Made by a program: the position numbers and the translations under genes
In this document: piece after piece, positions 25,498 through 32,659 of the stretch
Layout of the letters: each line of letters opens with the position of its first letter
How positions within the stretch are numbered: the stretch's first letter is position 1
The notes under the pieces: generated by a model
The model's input: the letters and a program-made list of their open reading frames with translations, nothing else
Databases searched by the model: none
What the model was told of the DNA's origin: nothing
Assembly (NCBI RefSeq): GCF_000473145.1
Contig: NZ_KI421500.1
Span: 3,797,583-3,861,582 of the forward strand
DNA: 64,000 nucleotides
DNA from: Leisingera daeponensis DSM 23529
GTDB lineage: Bacteria; Pseudomonadota; Alphaproteobacteria; Rhodobacterales; Rhodobacteraceae
Reading direction: 5' to 3'

Positions 25498-26315
25498 GAC
25501 GTGCCTTTGCCATTGCCCGCGCTGAGATGCTGATCCTGCGCCGCAACCGCTGGCTGTTCATGGCCACGCTGATCATGCTGGCCTTTGCGCTGGCGCTGTC
25601 CTTTGCCGGCTCGGCGCCAACAGGGACGCTGGGCGTGGACATGCTGACTGTCTCGGTTGCTTCGATGACCACCCTGTCGGTCTACCTCGCACCGCTTCTG
25701 GCTCTGATGATGGGGTTCGATGCGGTGGCAGGCGACCGCGACCGCGGCAGCCTTGCCCTGCTCCTGGCCTATCCCGCGGGGCGGGCTGAAATCCTGCTGG
25801 GCAAGCTGATGGCCCATCTGGCGGCATTGGCGATTGCCATGTGCATCGGATTTGGCGCGGCAGGTGCCGTTGCCGCCTGGTTCGGCGGTGCCGGGGCGGA
25901 GAGCCTGGTGGCATTGGCGCGGCTGGTGCTGACCTCGATCTTGTTAGGTGCTGTGTTCCTGGTGCTGGGCTACGCGCTGTCTGCGCTCAGCAGCGGGGCA
26001 ACCGCGGCTGCGGGCTTGTCGGCGGGAGTCTGGCTGGTGTTTGTGGTCCTTTACGACCTTGGCCTGTTAGGCGCTGTGGTGATGGACAGCGGCGGGGTCT
26101 TCACACAGAAGGTCTTCCCCTGGGTGATGGTCGCCAACCCGGCAGATGCGTTCCGGGTGTGGAATGTGGCGGCGTCGGAAAGCGTGGCGCTGTCCAGCGG
26201 CATGGCGGGTGCAGCAAATGCCTTGCCAGGCTGGGCTGCACCTTTGTCGCTGCTGCTGTGGCCCGCGCTGGGTTTCCTGTTGGCCTGTGCCGCATTCCGG
26301 AAGGTGGAGCCATGA
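25494..26315 (+). CDS. nosY: NosY, ABC transporter permease
   Basis: A 273-residue membrane protein of the ABC-2 type with six predicted transmembrane segments and the family MMGFDAVAGDRDRGSLALLLAYP loop after the second segment. It is the channel partner of NosF. It overlaps nosF and nosL by ATGA at both ends (25494-25497 and 26312-26315), so all three are translationally coupled. Confidence 0.93.
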   Translation: MRRAFAIARAEMLILRRNRWLFMATLIMLAFALALSFAGSAPTGTLGVDMLTVSVASMTTLSVYLAPLLALMMGFDAVAGDRDRGSLALLLAYPAGRAEILLGKLMAHLAALAIAMCIGFGAAGAVAAWFGGAGAESLVALARLVLTSILLGAVFLVLGYALSALSSGATAAAGLSAGVWLVFVVLYDLGLLGAVVMDSGGVFTQKVFPWVMVANPADAFRVWNVAASESVALSSGMAGAANALPGWAAPLSLLLWPALGFLLACAAFRKVEP

Positions 26316-26830
26316 AACGCCTGATCCTTGCCGCTGCACTGATCCTGTCCGCCTGCCAGGAGGAGGAGGCCAAAGCGCCGCCTGCGCCGGTTGAGCTGAC
26401 TGAGGTTGCGCTCAGTTACTTCTGCCAGATGAATGTCGCTGAACACGGCGGACCCAAGGGACAGATCCACCTGGACGGCTTCCCGGCGCCCCTGTTCTTT
26501 GCCCAGGTGCGCGATCTGGCAGCTTATGTGAAAAGCCCGGAACGGGAGGCAGAGATCACCGCCATTTACGTGAGTGACATGGGTGCAGCGGCAAGCTGGC
26601 AGCAGCCCGGCAGCAACAACTGGATCGATGCCAGGGGCGCGCATTTCGTCGTCGGCTCCAATGTGGCTGGCGGCATGGGCGCGCCGGAGGTGGTGCCGTT
26701 CGCCACCGCCAAGGCGGCTGCGCAGTTCATGGAACACTATGGCGGCACCGTCACCGGGTTTGAAGGCATTCCCGACGATGCCGTGCTGGGGCCGGTCGAT
26801 CTGGACCAGCGGCTGGAAACGCCGTCCTAA
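26312..26830 (+). CDS. nosL: NosL, copper chaperone lipoprotein
   Basis: A 172-residue lipoprotein (lipobox LSAC, C15) that brings Cu(I) to NosZ. The copper ligands C38-Q-M40 lie in the YFCQMNV motif. The start overlaps nosY. It is the last gene of the operon; a hairpin overlaps its stop codon. The usual next gene nosX (ApbE-like flavin transferase) is missing, and an oppositely oriented gene follows at once. Confidence 0.93.
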   Translation: MKRLILAAALILSACQEEEAKAPPAPVELTEVALSYFCQMNVAEHGGPKGQIHLDGFPAPLFFAQVRDLAAYVKSPEREAEITAIYVSDMGAAASWQQPGSNNWIDARGAHFVVGSNVAGGMGAPEVVPFATAKAAAQFMEHYGGTVTGFEGIPDDAVLGPVDLDQRLETPS

Positions 26831-26843
26831 GACCGGCGTTTCC
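26815..26843. terminator. terminator hairpin at the end of nosL
   Basis: A perfect 10-bp stem (GGAAACGCCG / CGGCGTTTCC) with a 9-nt loop covers the nosL stop codon and ends 8 nt before the stop of the convergent dehydrogenase gene. It probably ends transcription from both sides. Confidence 0.65.
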
Positions 26844-26851
26844 TTACGGCC

Positions 26852-28129
26852 TCAGACCGTCTCCGGCTGCAGCCGCATCTCGGCGGCGATGGCGTGGCCT
26901 TCCATGCCTTCCATCCGGCTGATCCGGGCGGTGCGCAGCGCCAGCTCACGCGAAGCAGCAGCGTTGCAGCGCTGCCAGGTCACGGTCTTGGTGAACTTGT
27001 GCACCGACAGCCCGCCGGTATAACGCGCGGCGCCGCTGGTCGGCAGCACGTGGTTAGGGCCTGACGTCTTGTCGCCGAAGGATACGGTTGTCTCCTTGCC
27101 CAGGAACAACGAACCATAGGCGGTGAGGCGGCCCAGCCACCAGTCGAGGTCCTCAGCCTGGACCTGCAAATGCTCGGGTGCATAGCGGTCGGCCACTTGC
27201 GCAGCTTCCTCGCGGGTGTCGCACAGGACCACCTCGGCGCGTTCGTGCCAAGCGCGGTGCGCTGCAGAGAGGTTGGGTTCCGGCAGCCGGTCAATCAGTG
27301 TCTGCGCGCGGACCATAACGCCCTTGGCCAGGCTCTCGCAGGTGGTGACCAGCCAGACGGGGCTGTCGGCGCCGTGTTCTGCTTGGCTGACCAGATCCCA
27401 GGCGACAGTTTCGGCATCCGCGGAGCGGTCGGCAATCACCAGCGAGTCCGTGGGGCCTGCAAACATGTCGATGCCGACCTCGCCGAACAGCATCCGCTTG
27501 GCCTCCGCCACATAAGCATTGCCGGGGCCGGCCAGAATATCGGCGGGCTGCGACCCGAACAGGCCCTGCGCCATGGCGGCAATGCCCTGGACTCCGCCCA
27601 GGTTCAGGATCAGGTCCGCTCCGCACAGGTCCATGGCATAGATGATCGCGTCGGGAATGCCGCTGCCGGGGCGCGGCGGCGAAACTGCGGTGATATGCGG
27701 CACGCCTGCCACCTTGGCGGTGGTGATGGTCATCAGCGCGCTGGCGATATGGCTGTAGCGGCCGCCCGGCACATAGCAGCCGGCGCTTGAGACCGGGATC
27801 AGCTTCTGGCCCGCGATCAGGCCGGGGATCACCTCCACCTCGCATTCCCCCATGGTGGCCTTCTGCGCCTCGGCAAAACGGCGGATGTTGGCGTGGGCGA
27901 ACTGGATATCTTCCTTGGTCTGCGGCGAAACGCGGTTGCAGGCGGCGCGGCGCTGGGCGTCCGTCACCACGACCGGTCCGGTCCAGCCGTCCAGCTTTTC
28001 CGCATAGCGGCGCACCGCCTCCTCGCCCTCGCGCTGGATATTGGCCAGGATCACGGCGACGGTGTCGCGGATATCGCTGTTCTCGGCCGCCGGGCGCGGC
28101 TGGGCCTGTTTCAGATAAGTGATTGCCAT
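26852..28129 (-). CDS. hpsN: HisD-family dehydrogenase, probably sulfopropanediol 3-dehydrogenase (HpsN)
   Basis: A 425-residue NAD-dependent dehydrogenase of the histidinol dehydrogenase family. Segments such as YLKQAQ near the start, AGCYVPGGRYSHIASA, GIDMFAGPTDSLV, the zinc/active-site SQAEHGADSPVW and GSLFLGKETTVSFGDKTSG look like HpsN, which oxidises (R)-2,3-dihydroxypropane-1-sulfonate twice to sulfolactate. This is recall of the family, not a search. No other his genes are near; a LysR gene and a taurine-type importer are, which favours a sulfonate substrate. ATG 28129 has AAGGA upstream. True HisD activity is the main alternative. Confidence 0.78.
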   Translation of the reverse strand: MAITYLKQAQPRPAAENSDIRDTVAVILANIQREGEEAVRRYAEKLDGWTGPVVVTDAQRRAACNRVSPQTKEDIQFAHANIRRFAEAQKATMGECEVEVIPGLIAGQKLIPVSSAGCYVPGGRYSHIASALMTITTAKVAGVPHITAVSPPRPGSGIPDAIIYAMDLCGADLILNLGGVQGIAAMAQGLFGSQPADILAGPGNAYVAEAKRMLFGEVGIDMFAGPTDSLVIADRSADAETVAWDLVSQAEHGADSPVWLVTTCESLAKGVMVRAQTLIDRLPEPNLSAAHRAWHERAEVVLCDTREEAAQVADRYAPEHLQVQAEDLDWWLGRLTAYGSLFLGKETTVSFGDKTSGPNHVLPTSGAARYTGGLSVHKFTKTVTWQRCNAAASRELALRTARISRMEGMEGHAIAAEMRLQPETV

Positions 28130-28277
28130 GATCCATTTTCCTTGAAAGGCCGCCGGCTGTGCGGGGAAGCGCACGGCGCGGTGTGCGCTTAAAACAGCGC
28201 CCAAGGCCCCAAACGGTCAAGCCGGTGCCAAGTGGTTTCGAGAAACACGAATGTTTGTTTCGAATTGCGCTCCGCCT

Positions 28278-29249
28278 TTACGGGTCTTGCGCGGGCAGCG
28301 TCCGGAACTCCTCGGCCAGCCAGGGGAAGCGGGCGCTGATCGGATCGGTGAAATGGTGGCGCAGGGACTTTTGCAGCGCTTCGTGGATCAGCTGCGACGT
28401 GGCCGCGGGATAGACGCTGGAAGTGAACAGCGACACCGTGCGGGCAAAGCTCTTGCCTGGAAAGCGCAAGACCCTGACCTTGTCGTGAAAGCGCTGGGCG
28501 CGGTGGTAACTGGCGGCGGTGGTCACGGTCCAGCCGCTGCTTTCGGCCACCAGGCCGATGATGGACTGGTTGCATTCCAGCTCAAACCGGTTGGGCAGCA
28601 AGATCTTGAGCCGGGTCAGCTGGGTTTCGATCTGCTTGCCGATGGTGTGGTCGCGGGAATAGCGCAGGAACGGCAGCGGCGCCTCCGGTTTGGTCAGCTC
28701 CTCAACGCTGCCGCTGTATGCGGCGGGCACCACCAGAATGAACGGGTCGCGCATCAAAGGGTACTCGATCAGATCCGGCAGCAGCCCCGCTGGGCGGGTG
28801 GCAACACCGGCATCCAGCTTCTGCTCCTGCAGCTTTGCGATGATCTCATGGCTGGGCCGGGTGTAGTGGCGGAAATTGCAGCGGGGCAGGGCGGTGGACA
28901 GGAACTGGAACAGCTCCGGTCCGACCTCGTTGTCGAAATCATCCAGCAGCGCCATGCGCAGATCGGTGGCGTGCTGCCAGCTGCCAGAGCGGATCTCCGC
29001 CTCGCCGCGTCTGAGCGTCATCAGCCCGTCACGGACGTAGCGGGCATAGACGACTCCGGCCGGGGTCAGCCCCATCGGGCGGCGCGTATGATCCACCAGA
29101 TCCACCCCCAGCGCGCTTTCCAGACTGCGCAGGTGATTGGAAACGGTGCTGATCGACAGGCCGGTTTCCGCAGCAACCTTTTGAATTGATCCTGACTTTG
29201 AAATAAGCTGGAACACCTCCAGCCACCTCAGGCTTAGGGATTTCTGCAC
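28278..29249 (-). CDS. LysR-family transcriptional regulator
   Basis: A 323-residue regulator. The N-terminal winged helix (LRWLEVFQLISKSGSIQKVAAETGLS, first 60 residues) is followed by a periplasmic-binding-protein-like effector domain. The start is GTG 29249 with AGGAGG upstream. It lies between the HpsN-type gene (same strand, 148 bp downstream) and the divergent taurine-type importer, so it probably controls both in response to a sulfonate or its product. Confidence 0.87.
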   Translation of the reverse strand: MQKSLSLRWLEVFQLISKSGSIQKVAAETGLSISTVSNHLRSLESALGVDLVDHTRRPMGLTPAGVVYARYVRDGLMTLRRGEAEIRSGSWQHATDLRMALLDDFDNEVGPELFQFLSTALPRCNFRHYTRPSHEIIAKLQEQKLDAGVATRPAGLLPDLIEYPLMRDPFILVVPAAYSGSVEELTKPEAPLPFLRYSRDHTIGKQIETQLTRLKILLPNRFELECNQSIIGLVAESSGWTVTTAASYHRAQRFHDKVRVLRFPGKSFARTVSLFTSSVYPAATSQLIHEALQKSLRHHFTDPISARFPWLAEEFRTLPAQDP

Positions 29250-29428
29250 AGGCTGCGCCTCCTGTTCGCCAAATCATATCCGTCAAAAACGAAACTAAGT
29301 TTTACTTTGGGCGCAAAGGCAACTTTATTCTACTGTGTATTTTCTTCCCGGATATGGTTTGCCGTGCAAAAATAAATGTCCGAGGCCCGCATTGAACGGA
29401 CCCGGAAAACCCTGGGAGGAGATCCAAT

Positions 29429-30424
29429 ATGATTAAAAAGTATCTGCTGACGACTGCTTGTGCCGGCATCGCGGCGCTGTCTGCCTCGCACGCCTCTGCC
29501 TTGGAGGAGATCACCGTCGCCTATTTCCTCGAATGGCCGATGCCCTTCCAGTTTGCCAAGGCCAACGGCACCTATGAGGAGGAAATGGGCGTCAAGATCA
29601 ATTGGGTCTCCTTCGATACCGGCACGGCAATGTCTGCGGCCATGGCGTCGGGCGATGTTCAGATCGCGGTGAGCCAGGGCGTGCCGCCGTTTGTGGTGGC
29701 AACCTCCGCCGGACAGGACCTCCAGGCGGTGGATGTGGCGGTCAGCTATTCCGACAACGACAACTGCGTGGTGGCCGAGGCGCTGGAGATCGACAAGGAC
29801 AGTGCGGCTGAGCTGAACGGCAAGAAGGTCGGCGTGCCGATCGGCACCGCGGCGCATTACGGCTTCCTGTCGCAGATGGCGCATTTCGGGGTCGATGTCG
29901 GTTCGATGGAAATTGTCGACATGGCCCCCGCCGATGGCGCGGCGGCCTTTGCCCAGGGCAACCTGGACATGGTCTGCGGCTGGGGCGGCGCGCTGCGGCG
30001 GATGGTGGAGCATGGCAACGTGCTGCTGACCGGTGCTGAGAAGGAGGAACTGGGCATCCTGGTGTTCGACGTGACCAGCGCACCGGCCGGTTTTGTCGAG
30101 TCCGAAGGTGAGCTGCTGAGCAAGTTCCTGAAAGTGACCGCAGAGGCCAACGCCATGTGGAATTCGGGCGATCACAAGGACGAGATGCTGCCGGTCATCG
30201 CCAAGGACGCAGGCATGGACCTGGCGGATGCCGAAGCCACCATCGCCACCTTCAGCTTCCCGTCAGCAGAGGAGCAGCTGTCGGAGAAATGGCTGGGCGG
30301 CGGCGCGCAGACCTTCATGAAGGGCGTGGCCGATATCTTCGTGAATGCGGGCAGCATCGAGGCGGCGCTGGACTCCTATGACGGAACCGTCAACAGCGCG
30401 CCGCTGGCCGCCGCGCAGAACTGA
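29429..30424 (+). CDS. taurine/sulfonate-type ABC transporter substrate-binding protein
   Basis: A 331-residue TauA/SsuA-type periplasmic binding protein with a Sec signal peptide (MIKKYLLTTACAGIAALSASHASA). The mature part begins EEITVAYFLEWPMPFQFAKANGTYEEEMG, characteristic of taurine-binding proteins of Rhodobacterales. It captures an organosulfonate (taurine or, given the HpsN-type neighbour, perhaps dihydroxypropanesulfonate) for the transporter encoded next. ATG 29429 follows GGGAGGAG. A hairpin after the gene probably raises its level over the ATPase and permease. Confidence 0.85.
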   Translation: MIKKYLLTTACAGIAALSASHASALEEITVAYFLEWPMPFQFAKANGTYEEEMGVKINWVSFDTGTAMSAAMASGDVQIAVSQGVPPFVVATSAGQDLQAVDVAVSYSDNDNCVVAEALEIDKDSAAELNGKKVGVPIGTAAHYGFLSQMAHFGVDVGSMEIVDMAPADGAAAFAQGNLDMVCGWGGALRRMVEHGNVLLTGAEKEELGILVFDVTSAPAGFVESEGELLSKFLKVTAEANAMWNSGDHKDEMLPVIAKDAGMDLADAEATIATFSFPSAEEQLSEKWLGGGAQTFMKGVADIFVNAGSIEAALDSYDGTVNSAPLAAAQN

Positions 30425-30445
30425 GCCGCAGCGAACTGAATGTAC

Positions 30446-30472
30446 CGAACGGCCCGGCTTTCGGGCCGTTCG
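30446..30472 (+). terminator. intercistronic hairpin after the binding-protein gene
   Basis: A perfect 11-bp stem (CGAACGGCCCG / CGGGCCGTTCG) with a 5-nt loop and no following T-run. It is likely to stabilise the upstream mRNA or attenuate read-through into the ATPase gene, as often seen after binding-protein genes. Confidence 0.6.
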
Positions 30473-30524
30473 CATCCGGGCGGGCAGGGCGCAGGCCGCG
30501 AAGCCCTAACAGGAGGGGGAGAAG

Positions 30525-31331
30525 ATGGCTGGACTGGACATCAAGGGTGTCTCCATGCGTTTTGACCTGCCCAACGGCAGCTCCGTCCAGGCGCTGAAAG
30601 ACGTTTCATTGAATTTGCAGGCAGGGGAGCTGCTGTCGGTGCTGGGACCGTCCGGGTGCGGCAAGACCACGCTGCTGAACATCCTGGCGGGGTTTCTGGC
30701 CCCCACTGAGGGAGTGGTGGAGCTGAACGGGCATGTGGTCACCGGACCGGACGCGGAGCGCGGGATGGTGTTCCAGAAGGGCGCGCTGTTCGAATGGATG
30801 AACGTGCGCGACAACGTGGAATTCGGTCCCCGCATGAAGGGCATGAGGCGGGCCGAGCGCGAGAAGATCTCCGACCATCTGCTGGACATCGTCGGCCTGC
30901 AGGACTTCAAGGAAAAAGCGGTTTACGAGCTGTCGGGCGGCATGCAGCAGCGGGTGGCGCTGGCCCGCTGCCTGGCGAACGAGCCGGATGTGATCCTGAT
31001 GGACGAGCCGCTGGGCGCGCTGGACGCGCTGACGCGGGAAAAGATGCAAGGTTTGGTGCTGAAGCTGTGGAAGGAAACCGGCAAGACGATCATCCTGATT
31101 ACCCACTCAGTCGAGGAGGCGCTGCTGCTGGGCGAACGGCTGATCGTGATGGCGCCGCGCCCGGGCCGCATCCACCGCGAATACCAGCTGCCCTTTGCCG
31201 AGCGCGGGGTGAATGCCGACCTGCGCGACGTCAAGAAATCCGAAGGCTTTGCCGAGACCCGCGATGAGATCCTTTCGATGATCTGGGAGATGGAAGAGGA
31301 GATCATGGGCCGGACGGAGCAGGTGGCATGA
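30525..31331 (+). CDS. taurine/sulfonate-type ABC transporter ATP-binding protein
   Basis: A 268-residue TauB/SsuB-type ATPase: Walker A GPSGCGKTT, signature LSGGMQQR, Walker B VILMDEPLGALD and switch His in LITHSVEEALLL. ATG 30525 is preceded by GGAGGGGGAGAAG. The stop overlaps the permease start by ATGA (31328-31331). It powers uptake of the sulfonate bound by the upstream binding protein. Confidence 0.9.
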   Translation: MAGLDIKGVSMRFDLPNGSSVQALKDVSLNLQAGELLSVLGPSGCGKTTLLNILAGFLAPTEGVVELNGHVVTGPDAERGMVFQKGALFEWMNVRDNVEFGPRMKGMRRAEREKISDHLLDIVGLQDFKEKAVYELSGGMQQRVALARCLANEPDVILMDEPLGALDALTREKMQGLVLKLWKETGKTIILITHSVEEALLLGERLIVMAPRPGRIHREYQLPFAERGVNADLRDVKKSEGFAETRDEILSMIWEMEEEIMGRTEQVA

Positions 31332-32593
31332 CGGTTCTGCTGTTTTACATCGCGTTGTTTGCCGGCGCCTTTTTCCTGGTGAAATTCATTCGCAAGGGCA
31401 TGCAGGCGCGGCATGATTTCACCAGCCTGAAGACCGTGACATTCGGCGACGAAAGCGCTGTAAGCCCGGACCGGGCGGCTTCGATCATTTCGGTGCTGGT
31501 GATTTTCGTGATCTGGGCGGCCTTCACCGGCTCCAAGCTGTTTCCGCTTCATGTGCCCGGGCCGTTCACCGGTGAAACCAGCTTTACCTACACGCTGGAA
31601 GACGCCACGGGCAGCACCGACGATGCGGAAGTCGCCGTCCGGGTGGCCGGATTTGGCGAGGCCAGCTCCAATTTCGAGGTGGACCCCGGCAGCGGCTTTG
31701 CCAAAAACGATGCGCTGGCCGCACAGGCCGGGCGGTCCACGACCCTGATCTTCGACAGCAATGACGAGGTCAAACGCAAGGAAGGCGCCAAAGTCGTGGC
31801 CATCAACGGCGAGCCGATCGGTCCTGGCACGGCTGTCGACACCGGCGACGGCACGGTGACGCTGACCGGAAAGGGCGCCATCAGCTTTACCCCCAGTGCG
31901 GGGATGCAGATGAACCCGATCTGGCTGCCGGCCCCGGAAACGGTGGTGGCGCGGTTCTTTGAAATCGCAGCCGAGGGCTATCAGAACTTCTCGCTGTGGC
32001 AGCACCTGGGCTGGTCGCTGGCGCGGGTGATTGCCGGCTTCGTTGCCGGCGCGATTGTCGGTATTCCGCTCGGCTATGCCATGGGCCTGTCCGGCTGGTT
32101 CCGCGGCTGGTTTGACCCGATCGTGGAATTCATGCGCCCGGTTCCGCCTTTGGCGCTGATCCCGCTGGTGATCATCTGGTTCGGCATCTGGGAAACCGGC
32201 AAGATCGTTCTGCTGTTCCTGGCTGCACTCTGGATCATGACGATTGCGGCACGGGCCGGGGTCTCCGGCGTGAACATCTCGAAAATCCACGCGGCGTATT
32301 CGCTGGGGGCCTCCAAGTGGCAGATCATGCGGCATGTGATCGTGCCCAACTCGCTTCCGGAAATCTTTACCGGCGCGCGGGTGGCCATGGGCGTTTGCTG
32401 GGGCACGGTTGTGGCTGCCGAACTGGTGGCGGCGCAGAAGGGCGCGGGCATGATGATCATCGCCGCGTCCAAGTTCCAGCTGACCGATATCGTGATCATG
32501 GGCATCGTGATGATCGGGATCATCGGCTATGGCATCGACATCCTGATGCGCAAGGCCGAGAACTGGCTGGTGCCATGGAAGGGCCGCAGCTGA
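31328..32593 (+). CDS. taurine/sulfonate-type ABC transporter permease with large extracytoplasmic insertion
   Basis: A 421-residue permease, about 150 residues longer than usual TauC/SsuC proteins. There is an N-terminal membrane segment (4-20), a second at about 50-68, then a soluble, beta-rich insertion (about 75-195) with no Cys, and then the standard permease domain (about 215-415) with its EAA loop (YSLGASKWQIMRHVIVPNSLP). The membrane topology puts the insertion on one side as a single domain, probably periplasmic. There it could act as a built-in substrate receptor or a docking platform for the binding protein. It overlaps the ATPase gene and ends the operon. Confidence 0.88.
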   Translation: MTVLLFYIALFAGAFFLVKFIRKGMQARHDFTSLKTVTFGDESAVSPDRAASIISVLVIFVIWAAFTGSKLFPLHVPGPFTGETSFTYTLEDATGSTDDAEVAVRVAGFGEASSNFEVDPGSGFAKNDALAAQAGRSTTLIFDSNDEVKRKEGAKVVAINGEPIGPGTAVDTGDGTVTLTGKGAISFTPSAGMQMNPIWLPAPETVVARFFEIAAEGYQNFSLWQHLGWSLARVIAGFVAGAIVGIPLGYAMGLSGWFRGWFDPIVEFMRPVPPLALIPLVIIWFGIWETGKIVLLFLAALWIMTIAARAGVSGVNISKIHAAYSLGASKWQIMRHVIVPNSLPEIFTGARVAMGVCWGTVVAAELVAAQKGAGMMIIAASKFQLTDIVIMGIVMIGIIGYGIDILMRKAENWLVPWKGRS

Positions 32594-32659
32594 TTTGAAG
32601 CTGGATGACGCAAAGAAAACGCCTGGGGAGGTCCCCGGAGTTTGCGGTCCAGCAAAGGA

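Noticed and set aside
26852..28129. Histidinol dehydrogenase for histidine biosynthesis
   Set aside because: No other his genes nearby; sequence segments and the sulfonate-type neighbours fit HpsN better.
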